64,000 nt of DNA, from positions 38,292,590-38,356,589 of the forward strand of contig NC_068974.1 of the NCBI RefSeq assembly GCF_016808095.1, in the 5' to 3' direction. The notes under the pieces are model-generated. The model did no database searches. It was not told the DNA's origin and worked only from the letters and a program-made list of their open reading frames with translations. Within the stretch, counting starts at the first letter, position 1, and each line of letters begins with the position of its first letter. Positions 11,315 to 24,300 of the stretch are shown here, piece by piece. The stretch is from Vigna angularis. Taxonomy: Eukaryota; Streptophyta; Magnoliopsida; Fabales; Fabaceae. A program made the position numbers and the translations under genes.

Positions 11315-12500
11315 GAGTATATGAAAAAATATGTGTTATTTTTGTTAATGTTTAACCATCTCCTTTATTTATATTATAAAAGGAGATATCAATCTATATG
11401 AAAAAGATGACAATTGAAATTATAATAATAACAAATTGATTACTATAATAACCCTTGTTTTATTTAAGGTTATTTTAGTCTTCCCACTATGAAATCTGAA
11501 AACGAGCAAACACTATTTTCTTTTGAATATTATGATGTTCACGTCTTTGACAAATATAGCTATAGGAAAACAAAGTGTTTTGAAAGCAAAATTCTTAAGA
11601 CCGAAATATCATGAAAAAAATGGAAAGTGATTTGTAAACAAAATACAACCTTAAATAGCAAATTATTGTTTCAAATTAAACTAGGGAATATTTGTTTTTT
11701 AGTTTTCAAATTTCATATTAGTAAAATTAAAACAATCTTAAATCTTAAATAAAACATATGTTAATATAATACAAATTTTATCCTCAATAAAATAGATATT
11801 CATAAGAAAAATAGAGAAGACAGAAAGAAAGATTTTCATCACCTTTTCTTATACCCATATTATTAAATACATAAATTTCGTAAAAAAGATTTTTTTTTTT
11901 AATTTTACAATAATAGGATTAGGATTAATCAAGGGATTAAAACTGGATCCATTTGATGTGACTTTCTTCTCCAACCACGTACACACAACACAAAAATGTC
12001 AACCGGTCAAACTTCTGAATTGTAGTTGCAATTCCTACCAACACCACTTTTCATGTTCTAAAGGTGACCATCACCATAAAACCCTCGTGAAGAAACTTTT
12101 TATTTTTTCAACTTTTCTACTTATCTTATAATTTCTTACATTAGATAATATGGATAATTTTAATTAAAATTTGATTTGGATAAGTTTTTTTTTTCTTTTT
12201 AATTTTCTCTCATGGTAGTACACACCTGGAAGCAGGGTGAAAGATAATTTTTTGTCTTGTTTCATATGGAAACTAGCCAGGTGGCATGTATACGGTGCGA
12301 GGCATTGGGAGTCACGGTCACCGCGAGGTGATATGGCCGGAAACCCATACCGACAACTTCCCATGCAAGCCACGTGTATAATTAATATATTTTATTCGAA
12401 TTTAATTTGGTAATTAATTTAATGTTATGGATGCTTTGCTTTCTGCATCGTCTCTGGGCGTTCAATTGCTTGGCCTATGGTCTTGGACTGTTTCTTTGAC
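11315..12500. other. intergenic DNA upstream of the synaptotagmin gene
   Basis: AT-rich DNA up to about 12180. From about 12220 the composition becomes more balanced, with GGTCACCGCGAGGTGA and CCACGTGT (12371) sequences that may belong to the promoter of the next gene. No gene was recognised. Confidence 0.5.
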
Positions 12501-12514
12501 CTGCCCCACCTCTG

Positions 12515-12522
12515 CTATAAGG
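12515..12522 (+). promoter_or_regulatory. candidate TATA box of the SYT2-like gene
   Basis: CTATAAGG lies about 140 bp upstream of the ATG at 12659, a normal distance for a plant 5' leader. The transcription start was not determined. Confidence 0.5.
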
Positions 12523-12658
12523 ACAGAAAAACGCAACCGTTTCATCATCATTTCTTCTCTATTTTGTTTGCGCTAGCTGAGTAGTATAGTAGGAATGGTG
12601 AAGTAAAGGAGAGGAATCGCGATCTGGGATAGGGTGAAAGAATAAGGATCGAGTTGAG

Positions 12659-15600
12659 ATGGGTTTCTTTAGTGCCATTTTGGGGTTTTTCGGATTCGGG
12701 GTTGGGATTTCGATTGGCCTTGTGGCTGGCTATTTTCTCTTCATCTACTTTCAACCCACTAATGTTGAGGTATGTATGCGTGTAGCACCGTACACTGTGA
12801 TTCTTTGAGCATTGCCCTCGTGTTTCGCTTTGATAATTGTTATTGTGGCTTGGACAGGATCCTGAAATCAAACCAATGCTGGAGCAAGAGCAAGAGACTT
12901 TGCAGCGGATGTTTCCGGAGATTCCTGTTTGGATAAAAAGTCCGGATTTCGATCGGGTAACTGAGCTACTCAATTGCCTCGTTTTGTTTCTTTTTCTTGC
13001 TTTAGGATTTGGCCGATGAACTAACCCGATTCGCCGTTTTTTCTCAAGCTTGACTGGCTAAACAAGTTTTTAGAGTACATGTGGCCGTATCTTGATAAGG
13101 TTTGTAGTTTTTATTTGCTTTACCTGGGCTTTTGGTTCTTCTTGTTTCTTCGCCTGTTTGAATGTAGGGATGTTTTTGATTATTTTTTAGGCAATTTGCA
13201 AGACTGCCAGGAACATTGCAAAACCCATAATTGCTGAGCAGATTCCTAAATATAAAATTGATTCTGTTGAGTTTGAAACACTCACGCTGGGTTCGCTGCC
13301 GCCAACTTTTCAAGGTTAGTAGATCTGGACATGATGGATTCTTAGGGTTTTGACAATGTTTTGTGAACTGCGTCAGCTAATTCATCGAGTTTTCTTTTTT
13401 GGTATAACTAGGAGGTTTACTCCCCCGGGTCGGTCAATTTTTTTGGGGATAAAATGGTACCCAAATCAGACTTTCAGTTGCGACTTTATGCCTGAATCGA
13501 GAGTTAAATCCCAGACCTTGGTTAAGGAACCCAAATAAATAACCTGTGCTGATAATTTTTGGTTTCGTGGAGTTACTATTCTATTGCTTACAAAGGGATA
13601 ATATAGGAAGAGGAGTTCCTGCTGTCTGAGAGAGAAGTAGTTTTGAATCTTAACCTTCAATTATATTTTTAACTTTACAAAGTTGATCTGTTGTAAGAGG
13701 AAAAAATAGCCGTTACATAGAGATTATGACGAGTGAGCCCTTGACTGTGTGAAATGTGACTGCAGCTTGTCTAGGTCCATAAATATGGCTACTTTTAGAC
13801 ATTGGCAGTTTAGCAAAGATAATGTTTTTTTTGGGATAGGAAAACCATTATCAGAAAGAGTCCTAGAGACAGAGTAACCGGCATTTACACACCAAATTTT
13901 CTCGTTTGCCACTGTATACACAACTCCAACGTTATGTGTTTTGTTGGTCTAAAATAACATTTTCTCGATTAAATTCAAGGTTTGAAATTGAGATTGTGCT
14001 TTCCTTGAACTGGAACCAACAAGTGAGAGGACATTTTCTGGTTTGTAATTGAAGAAAACTTGATGTTAGACATTGGCAGTTTAGCAAAGATAATGTTTTT
14101 TTTGGGATAGGAAAACCATTATCAGAAAGAGTCCTAGAGACAGAGTAACCGGCATTTACACACCAAATTTTCTCGTTTGCCACTGTATACACAACTCCAA
14201 CGTTATGTGTTTTGTTGGTCTAAAATAACATTTTCTCGATTAAATTCAAGGTTTGAAATTGAGATTGTGCTTTCCTTGAACTGGAACCAACAAGTGAGAG
14301 GACATTTTCTGGTTTGTAATTGAAGAAAACTTGATGTTATATACGATGCATTTCCCTGGAAGATCCTCTGGTGGGTTTTACTTATGTGTGAGTCGGTTGT
14401 TAAAGTCTTAAAGATGACTCTTTTGTGTCTTCATCTTTGCATTAAAGGGTTGTTTGACTTGTTTCTCTGCTATTTTATGCTATAACTGATTGTGTCTTGA
14501 TAGCTTTTTTTATGTCGTATTTATATTCCAAATACTTTTGTTGAATGCACATTGATAGGAATGAAAGTTTATGTGACTGATGAGAAGGAGTTAATTATGG
14601 AGCCTTCTGTAAAATGGGCTGGAAATCCTAATGTTACTGTCTCTGTTAAGGCATTTGGGTTGAAAGCAACTGTGCAGGTAATTTGTTGTGTTTGAGTGAG
14701 TTAGTAGAAAAGGGGTAGATGCTTTTTTCCCCTTCTTACTAAGATCTCTTATTTTTATCAGGTTGTAGATTTGCAAGCTTTCCTATTGCCTCGCATTACT
14801 TTGAAGCCTTTGGTTCCTAGTTTTCCTTGCTTTGCCAACATATATGTCTCCCTCATGGAAAAGGTTGGTGATTGTTGTATTACTGCCCCCCACGTACTTT
14901 GCAAATATTTGACAGTGTTTCGCAGTTTTAGTCAACTGTAGTACCTATATTTGGGAACAAATTCTGTCACTGGAGGAGTCATTATAGGTCTTTCATTCTG
15001 ATCTACTTGTGCACAAATATAATTCATGGTCATCCTATTGAAAATGCTTAAATTCAGGATATATTTATGTATTATTTTATTGCTTGTATATTTGAATTGC
15101 TTTTTTGACCCTGTAATGTCTTTGAAAGTTTTTAAACAATGTTATTTACAAGAGCTATAATTGTTTTTACTTCTGCAATACACATGTATTAAGGATCATT
15201 ATCTTCTAGAAATCACAATCACAACTACCTTATAATGTAAACCTAAATGAGGTAACCTTTACATTTGTGACGTTTAGAATAAAAAGCTAATCACAGTCAT
15301 TGATATTTATTCATCTTACAACCGGATGGTGACTTTCAACGTATTTTTAAATTCTAGAACAATTAGGGCTTGTTCCGTGAACATGATATGATAGGATAAG
15401 GGAATATGATATATAATAGGATAAGAGAATATGATGTTATAACAAGAAGATAAAGAATAATTATATTTAGTGCTCAGTGCACACAAGACAATAAGCTAAA
15501 ACAACGATTGGATATAATATACATTATCTTGAAATGACACTTTTTCATTAAAATTATATATAATTTTATAAAAGTCGATTTTCAATTAAATTTCTTAAAC

Positions 15601-15828
15601 ATTATGAAAATTACAATTTTTTTTAACTAAATTATTTTTTATTTATAGAACTATATTTATAAAATAAATAAATATAAGATTTTAAAATTATTATTAGCAT
15701 CTTTAAAAATATTTAAATAGGTATTATTTAATTTTAATATTCTGATAAATAATAAAATTTAAATTTATGTGTCACAATAATGACTCATATAAATACATAT
15801 AAGATAATGTGTTAAATAAAAAATTATG

Positions 15829-15872
<44 letters not shown>

Positions 15873-18800
15873 ATATATATATATTTATTATCATATAAAT
15901 TAATATTAACAAAATTATACAGAGTTTTATTTTATTTATATAGTTACTTTTTCTTAAAATTATATAGATAGATGGATAGATGGATATAGTTTAGCAACTT
16001 TTTAAATATAATTGTGATAGTGTTCTTTTTCTTTTAGGGTGGGCTTCCTCCATATGTAAGGCCTTGTTCACTTGAATGGATTTGGGGGAGAGTGATTGAG
16101 GAGATTTGAAGGAAAATTTTTTTGTTGTTTATTTGAGTGGATTTGGAGGTAAGTGAGAGTGTATTTGGAAGTAAAGTTTATGAGAATTAGTGTAGGATTT
16201 TATTGACGAGATAGATTAAAAAAATTTACTTCCAAATCCACTCTCATTTACTTCCAAATTCACTCAAATAAACAAAAAAAAAAAAAATTATCTTCGAATC
16301 CTCTCAATCACTCTCCTTCAAATCCATTCAAGTGAACAAGGCCGTCTGTCGTTGTATGTCTGGAGTTGTTATTGCCATCTTATGATAACCTAGATGATGT
16401 TGAAATTCCAACAGTTTTTCTTCCTTATAGATAATTGATTGTTAATTGGTTTTGTTTTCTTCTTCCCAAGATTGATATATCAACTTGTGATTATTTTATA
16501 TATGGTACGTACTTATCTTCTCTTTGTTTCTGGTGTATATTTTCTTGTAGCCGCATGTTGACTTTGGGCTAAAGCTCATAGGGGCTGATCTTATGTCTAT
16601 TCCAGGTGTCTATAGGATCGTTCAGGTATAAGATGCCACTGTTTTTATTTGTTTGTTTGCATGGTAGACTTGCTTACATTTGTTTTCCACCCTTTAAGCC
16701 AGAGTGGCCGCTGCCTACATAGTAGACTATGTCACCTGTGGTAGATTTTATTCCAGAAGAGTGATATTATCAACCTAGACCATTGATTTGTGTTTGCACA
16801 AAGCATCTTCCTTGCTGAATGAAGGGAGAATTATCACGGATTGCATCAAGCTTGTTTGGTGTGCTTATGATAGATAGAAATTTGATTGCCTGAGGAAATT
16901 AGAACTTGTGCGTTAGTAATTGAACTGGCTTGTATATGTGGATGTAACACGAAGAAATACAATAAGTAGTATAGAGGTCTTAAATTGAGTGGTTTATGGA
17001 CTTGTTAGGTGTTATCTTACAGTTCATAGAGGGTATAATCAAGTCTTATTGGTTAAAGTGGTTCAATGGTGTGTTGTTATAATTTTTTATTGAAGCCAGT
17101 TTCTAGTTTGGGTATTTGTGATTTATTCTTTAGTAGCTTCCTATTTTTGTTATCTTACTAATCTTGTTTTGGTTTATTGAGGTTTCAGTGCTTTTAAACT
17201 AATTTAGAGAGTTTTGCTTTCAGGATATTATCAAAGATCAGGTTGCAAACATGTATTTATGGCCCAAAACCTTGGAAGTTCCAGTTTTAGATATGTCAAA
17301 GTATGCTTCTTCATTTCTATAAATATTTGTCGAAAATATATATTTATATTGCCTTAACCCTTTTCTGTTTTTTCTTGTGAATGTTATTGGGAAATCATAG
17401 AGCCTTGAAGAGGCCTGTTGGAATTTTACATGTAAAGGTTCTTCAGGCAATGAAGCTAAAGAAAAAAGATCTTCTTGGTGCATCTGACCCCTATGTGAAG
17501 CTAAAGCTTACCGATGATAAATTGCCATCGAAAAAGACTACTGTGAAGCACAAGAACTTAAATCCTGAATGGAATGAAGAATTCAATATGATAGTTAAAG
17601 ATCCTGACTCCCAGGTTTTAGAAATTAATGTTTATGACTGGGAGCAGGTAAAACCTCTTGAACTCTGAGTGTTTTTCTAGTTTCTTATGATATCTCAACT
17701 GAATTTTGGTTTCGTATCTTGTTTAGGTTGGGAAACATGATAAGATGGGTATGAATGTGATATCTTTAAAAGAAGTTTCCCCTGAAGAGCCTAAACGTTT
17801 TACTCTTGACCTCCTAAAAAACATGGATCCCAATGATGTCCAAAATGAGAAGTCACGTGGGCAGATTGTTTTAGAACTGACGTATAAACCCTTCAAGGAG
17901 GAGGATTTGGCCAAGGGGTTTGACGAGACGCAGACAGTGCCAAAAGCTCCTGAAGGTACTCCAGAAGGTGGAGGTTTGCTTGTAGTTATAGTTCATGAAG
18001 CTCAAGATGTCGAAGGGAAGTATCACACTAATCCACATGTACGACTTATATTCAGAGGGGAAGAGAAAAAAACAAAGGTAGAGAATTCTGAAAAGTGCTT
18101 GCATTTTAGTTATTCATTATCTGTAATAGATTAAATAGGTGGGTTTCCTAAATTTTGCCGTGGAAGATAGGAAAAACATCTTTACAAGCTTAGGTTTTAA
18201 TATGCCTTAATGGGCATTTTGACTTCTCTACATCCAACTAATCCCTGTAGGCAGTTGCTAATAGACCCTACTTGGGAGGGGTGGGGTACACAGTCCAATT
18301 TGGCATATTTCTTATGGAATGTAATATAGTGTTAGAGATTTTAATCAGCGTATTGTAATTTAATCATTCTACCCACCATATGGTATTGGCTTTTTAGTTT
18401 AATATGCTGCTAAAACAATTGTGTATAATGACATGATTGATTTGATCTAATGGATTTTTCACGTCTTTAGTCAAGCACCAAATTCATTAATTTTGTATTA
18501 CTATACCAAAAGTAGAGTAGACCAAGAAGATGGTAGCATGTACATTAATTTGGATTGATATTGTTTTTTTTTTCCTAATGAAATGCTAATGATACTGTGG
18601 TTACAATCACAGCGCGTTAAAAAGAATAGGGATCCAAGATGGGAAGATGAGTTCCATTTTATGGTAGATGAGCCTCCCACCAACGATAGATTACACGTGG
18701 AGGTTCTCAGCACTTCATCACGAAACCTGCTCCACCAAAAGGTACATATTCATAGCAAGTCTTATGTTTCAAATATGTAATGCATTATTCTTAATATAAT

Positions 18801-19700
18801 GGTATGCCGTGGAAAAGGTACATGATCATAGCAAGTAGAAACTAAACCGGCTAGACTACGAAGCTTCAAATTGTTGAAAGAATTTGAAGTACTCGGGAAA
18901 TCTACACACGTTTAATGATTCCAAATCCAAATATAAAAAAGTGTAGGATACACAAGTGCCTTTAGCTTTGGGTGATGTCATGTTTAATCTACCTGCATCT
19001 GCTTCCTTCCAAAGAAATCATTTTACCGTGACATGCTCACAGTTATCTATTCTAATGGAAGCTTTATGAGTTTACATATTTATGATGTTGCTTGGTTTAA
19101 TTGGAAGAAAAGAAAGTAAATCACATGTCTCTGAAGTTCGAGGGAGGTTTATATAACTTAGTCAAAATGTACGTTGGGGGAATGACCGTATTCATGTCTG
19201 TAGAATTGAATGCGTGCGAAATTGTCTTCAGTAGTTCATAGTTTTTAATTTTTGGGAGATAGGAAGGTAGAGAGGATCTTTTCTATGTTCTGCGGTAAAC
19301 TATATGCGCATGAATTTGGTTTTTGTCATGACCATTTTTGCTATGACTTCATTAGTTTTTTGCCTTCATAGCTAAAATGCATATTTATATGCTCACCAAC
19401 TCTTCAACTTGATTTTTTTTTTCCATCACCAGTAATGGATTGCATAAATATGTTCTTAAAACAACACTACTTTGCGCTGAAATTAAGCCCAATGATTTGT
19501 TTTTACCACTCATGTTCTTGACATGGCCGAGTTTTATTATCCGCTGCTTCTTTTGGCATCAGGAATCACTGGGTTATATCGACATCAATCTTGGGGATGT
19601 TGTTGCCAACAAAAGAATTAATGAGAGGTACCATCTCATAGACTCCAAGAATGGTCGCCTCCAGGTAGAGTTGCAGTGGAGAACCTCACAAGCAGGATGA
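12659..19700 (+). CDS. SYT2: synaptotagmin 2-like protein (SYT2), 12 exons, 540 aa
   Basis: Plant synaptotagmins tether the ER to the plasma membrane or act in Golgi-linked secretion, binding lipids through C2 domains. Exons: 12659-12769, 12858-12956, 13049-13099, 13191-13314, 14559-14677, 14762-14863, 16551-16625, 17224-17300, 17401-17647, 17727-18077, 18613-18741, 19563-19700. All junctions are GT-AG and the lengths keep frame, giving 540 residues against 537-541 in Arabidopsis SYT1 and SYT2 (recalled). Residues 3-33 form an N-terminal membrane anchor, an SMP lipid-transfer domain covers about 68-250, C2A about 265-380 and C2B about 430-520. C2A keeps acidic loop residues (GASDPY, YDWEQ, KHDKMG). 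C2B has HTNPHV where a calcium-binding loop would have Asp, so only C2A probably binds calcium. GKHDKMGMNV and NVEDPEIKP resemble SYT2 more than SYT1. Confidence 0.96.
13797..14338 (+). repeat. 271-bp tandem duplication in SYT2 intron 4
   Basis: Two adjacent copies (about 13797-14067 and 14068-14338) begin AGACATTGGCAG and end GAAAACTTGATGTT. I saw no difference between them, including an eight-T run, so the duplication is recent. It lies wholly inside the intron and does not touch splice sites. Confidence 0.93.
15829..15884. repeat. compound (TA)n(TG)n(TA)n microsatellite
   Basis: Dinucleotide tract in SYT2 intron 6 with a TA run, then a TG run, then TA again. Confidence 0.95.
16060..16343. 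mobile_element. MITE with about 110-bp terminal inverted repeats
   Basis: The element starts GGCCTTGTTCACTTGAATGG and ends with its reverse complement. Homology between the arms extends inward about 110 bp each way around a short centre, so the 284-bp element could fold into one long hairpin. It lies in SYT2 intron 6 and encodes no protein. The ends are palindromic (GGCC), so the target-site duplication and superfamily could not be settled. Confidence 0.88.
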
Positions 19701-21130
19701 CTAAATTCTCCATCAAATTTGTATTTCTGATTCCTTATCCCACCATCCTTTCCTTCTTTTAAATTTGTCTTGCGAGATATATTGGTTTTATCTGTCAATC
19801 ATGTACATGTTTGTGAAAAAGGTTTGAAATAGCAAAAGCATAAATATGATTTGGTTTGGAGTATAATATACGTTTACATTATTTGATTGGAGTACCTATA
19901 TGATGCTTATCCCGTTTTCAGCTTGAACAAAATGTCGACTAGCCCCTGCTTTTTTTTTCTCGTTTTCTCCAGATTAATCGACTAGCCCAGATCCAATATT
20001 GATGATATCCAGTACTTTTGACTCACAAAATTTGCGTAGTCGTAAAGCGGCCATTCATCAAAGTTTTTTTTTAAAAACAAAACTAATTTTAACATACAAA
20101 AGTTATTTTACTTTTTTTTAAAGTGTTTATAAAAAAGTTTGTTTAAAATTCCTTTGCCAAATCGATGAAACAACTTAACTTTAATAGTTAAAATTTGAGA
20201 TCAGATTCATTAAAAAAGTTATTCAAAATTGAAATACAATGGTTATAACAAAAGAAAAACAAATATATAATTAATTATATTTTTTTATATAAATATTGGT
20301 CTAAAAGCAAATTACATGGGAATTATATATCCATAGCATTAAACTCTAAGCTTTAGTTTTGCAAATTACATGGGGATTACATGGATTATGTAAAATTATC
20401 AAAATTTTGATCTTTTATGAGAACAAACTCTTCTTATTTTTCTCTAAAATATAAAAATGAATATTTTGTATCGTAATAATATTGGTATATATATGATGAA
20501 TGAAATATCACGTGACAATTTATATTTTTTAATACAATATCAATATTTATCTTATTTTAAAAAATATAATCTTCCAAAGAAATTTAATTTATTTATTTTA
20601 AAATAAATATAATGGGCTCAAATTAGTAATTTTGGTGAGATGAAAATAAAAAAAAATGCATAGATTAAATTTAATATTCATTCATTTTATAAGAACTGTA
20701 AACAATTATCATAGTTCTTAAAAAAATAATGGTTTGTTTCATAAAAACAAAATTTTTATCTTACAAAGGTTAAAATATATTTAAACATTTTAAAATTAGA
20801 AAATTGTAAGAGAAATTGTCATCAAAACAACCTTTTTTATTTCGTTTTATTGTTTTATTCATGTATAAGTTTTAAACGAAAATCACAAACAAATGTAATT
20901 TTTTTTTTCCAAGATTGTTTGTTTGAATACGTAAAATATTGACATGGTAATAAGATCGTGCACAAGAAACACGGCCATATATATACAGTACCTTTTTATT
21001 AATGCATGAAAAAATTGTTAAAAAAAAATCAAATTATTTAATAAAAATAATATATAGTTTTGTTTAGAAATAAAACAAAATGTGAATGGGTTTTTATTCC
21101 TTTCTAATTTTGATTTGATTTTAGCTGATT
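19701..21130. other. intergenic DNA between SYT2 and APX3
   Basis: The first 150-200 bp are probably the SYT2 3' UTR. The rest is AT-rich with many A and T runs. No gene, RNA or element ends were recognised. Confidence 0.6.
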
Positions 21131-21170
21131 GATTATGAATTGTGGTGAAGCTAAGTGAGCCAATTAAAAA

Positions 21171-21182
21171 ACGTGACGTGGC
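21171..21182 (+). promoter_or_regulatory. ACGT composite element (ACGTGACGTGGC) in the APX3 promoter
   Basis: Two overlapping ACGT cores about 200 bp upstream of the APX3 start. TGACGTGGC fits bZIP sites of the ABRE/G-box or UPR type. The same 11 bp ACGTGACGTGG occurs at 50167-50177 in the ERD7-like promoter. Binding is inferred from the motif only. Confidence 0.5.
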
Positions 21183-21374
21183 AATAGCGAAGTGGGAAGG
21201 CATGGGAATATGCCATGGTAATGGGAGCACCACCCATACATACAGCACAATTATCCATTCACTCATTCATTCAATACATTCTCAGTTAGCAGTTAGCAGT
21301 GCAGTGAGTTTTGCTTCTTTCTTGTTTGGTTTCTCCTTTGTGCGTGTCCAAACAGATTCCGTTATCCCCTGAGC

Positions 21375-24300
21375 ATGGCGTTGCCGGTGGTGGTGGACTC
21401 AGAGTACCTCAAGGAGGTCGACAAGGCTCGCCGCGATCTCCGTGCACTAATCGCTAACAGGAACTGCGCTCCTCTCATGCTTCGGCTAGCGTATGTTTTC
21501 CTTCTCTATTTCTTTTATTTTTTCCAGCTAAACAGTTTGATGCTGATACTTAGGTTTCGAGTTTTCGTTTCTTACGCGGTCAACGCCGCCATCGTGCGAT
21601 TATATTTCGTTTTTCCGTGCTTGAAATTGCTTAATCTGATGCAGCTGGCACGATGCCGGCACTTACGATGCCAAATCCAAGACCGGTGGACCTAACGGTT
21701 CTATCCGAAACGAGGAAGAGTTTTCTCACGGTTCCAACAATGGCTTGAAAAAGGCTATTGATTTCTGCGGTATGCTTTTTCTTGTCTCGCTCGCTTTTAT
21801 TTGCGCCTTGTGCTATTTGAGTATTGAATTTATAATAGGATATATAGGCTTGAATTTTATTTGTATATTGGCGTGGTCCTGCGTTGTGTTGAATCGAGAT
21901 TCGAACCTATTCCAATCGAACTTGCTTAGGATATTTTTTACCAAAATAGTATGCTGGTTGTAATTATGCCGGTCCCCTTATTTTTCTAAGAGTTGGCTTA
22001 TTTTCTGATGTCACAGAGGAAGTGAAGGAAAAACATCCTAAGATTACGTACGCAGATCTTTACCAGGTGATCATTCTGTTTTCATTCAGTTGTTTGTTAT
22101 GAAAGTCTGTAGTGAATCTGATAATTTGGTACTGAATTGTTTTGCGATAATTGTAGAATGTGGTAAATGAACTTCCAAAGTTGTGTGAGATGTATATGGT
22201 AATTGATTCAGGGTTCCATTTTCTGCAACTTTTGATTCAATTTACTCTTTTCGTACGCTGTTTTTTATGCAAATCTCGTGGATGCTGGCTAGGCATTGGC
22301 TTTTCCGTAGTGCCAGGTGGTGTAGTTTATGACTCATGTTTCATTTTTGTTGCCTGATATTGAATTTCAGTACGAGGTCGATGGATGAATAGTAAAGTTA
22401 CAGACCTATCTAGTCCAGTGATGCAGTGCCCTTTTACACTTAAGGCCATGCTGTCATAATGTGTTACATCCCTGACTACTTATAGTTTAACTTTACAACC
22501 CTTTATGCGGCTGTGATATTGTGATTAGTGGTTGTGACTATCATACCTTTTTGATATGTTTGAAAATCACCAAAGGATCTGCAACGTAAGTGCAATCAAA
22601 GTCCTCAAACAAAATTTTCTTCATTCTTTCTCTTTCTTTACTTGGTAGATTTAGGAAACTTTGAAGGGTGGGGGGATTTTAGGATGTTGGCAAATTGGTG
22701 AACGGAAGGTATTATTTTAAAGGCATTTACGGCCTGTTTAATACTACATATGAAATGTCTCCCTCTCAAAAGAGGGCGGGAAATCCTTAATACAATAATT
22801 ATGGGTAGCTATGTCAATTTTTGATAAAGAGCTATACTACACCTAGATGTTGCCAGTTAAAAAGCTTGCAGGAGTACAATTAAAGGTGGAGCTCCTCTGT
22901 TCGTTAATGCAATGCGTTTCAAGTTTTAATAGTTTAATCATTTCCCTCCTTGTGGTTCAATTCTTTTGTAGCTAGTTTTGACATGCATATAATTAACGTT
23001 AGTGCTTAAGATTTCTGCAACGAAATTGAACACCATTTGACTGGATTTTCTTATGCATTTTTGTACTAATGTTAAGGTTAGCAAATGTGAGCAATTTCAT
23101 ATTCTGAAAATAAAAGTTTCCCTTAACGTTTCTGAAATATTTTATGTCAGAATCAAGCGTTTACTGGATATTTGTGTATATGACGCACCAGTCCATTAAA
23201 TCCGATGAGTGCATGAATTTAGATTCTGTTGAAACAGAGAGGGGGGAGATTATCACTCATGGGGCTTACGTTATATAAAATAAGACTCACATTCTTAAGT
23301 AGAGAAATAAATTAACTGCCTTATAGATTAGATTATACAATCTGCTCTAAAATAATTTCTTTCTCCACGTGCTTTCCAGCTTGCTGGTGTTGTTGCAGTT
23401 GAGGTTACGGGGGGTCCCACAATTGATTTTGTCCCTGGTAGAAAGGTTGGTTGTGCCATACAAAATTGGAATATTTCTTGTTATGAAATAATGGAATCTT
23501 GTTTAATTGATGTTATCTTCTATTCTTGCAGGATTCAAAAGTATCCCCTAAAGAAGGGCGGCTTCCTGATGCTAAACAAGGTGTGTTTTTAAATTTTGTC
23601 AGTAGTAGAACTGTTCCCTTTTCCTGGACGGTGAAATATGTTATATATTTTCTATTCCCTTCACAATGGACTAGGTTAAGAATTTTAATGAAAGCATAAG
23701 AATTTGTCAATGCTATTTGTAGGTGTTTCACATCTCCGTAATATCTTCTATCGAATGGGCTTGACTGATCGAGATATCGTTTCACTGTCTGGAGGGCATA
23801 CGCTGGTAATTCTCCTTGTGTAATATCTCTTATATTACTTGCTGTGATTATGGATAGATATACTTACCTTAATTTCTGTGGTCTTATAAGGGGAGAGCAC
23901 ATCCAGAGAGATCAGGGTTTGATGGACCTTGGACGGAGGACCCTCTGAAGTTTGATAACTCTTACTTTGTGTAAGACTCGTGTTGTGTGCAATAATACTA
24001 TTAGCTTTATCTGTTCTAGAAAAACATTTTATAGAGCTTCACTAGTGCTTTGCAATACATAAAGAGTTTGATTTTTGTCTACAACTGAATATCACCGTTA
24101 AACAGGGAACTTTTGAAAGGCGAGTATATTGGGCTGCTCAAACTTCCAACAGACAAGGCTTTGTTGGAGGACCCTGAATTTCGCCGTTACGTTGAACTAT
24201 ATGCGAAGGTAATTGAGATTAATTTAAATAACTACCATTGGATATCTGTTTGTGCCGTGTCCAAATTACCAATTAATGTTTCTCAGTCGTGTTTCATCGG

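Noticed and set aside
15365..15450. GGGCTTGTTC start followed by GGATAAG repeats, possibly a transposon end
   Set aside because: No matching inverted end or target duplication was found.
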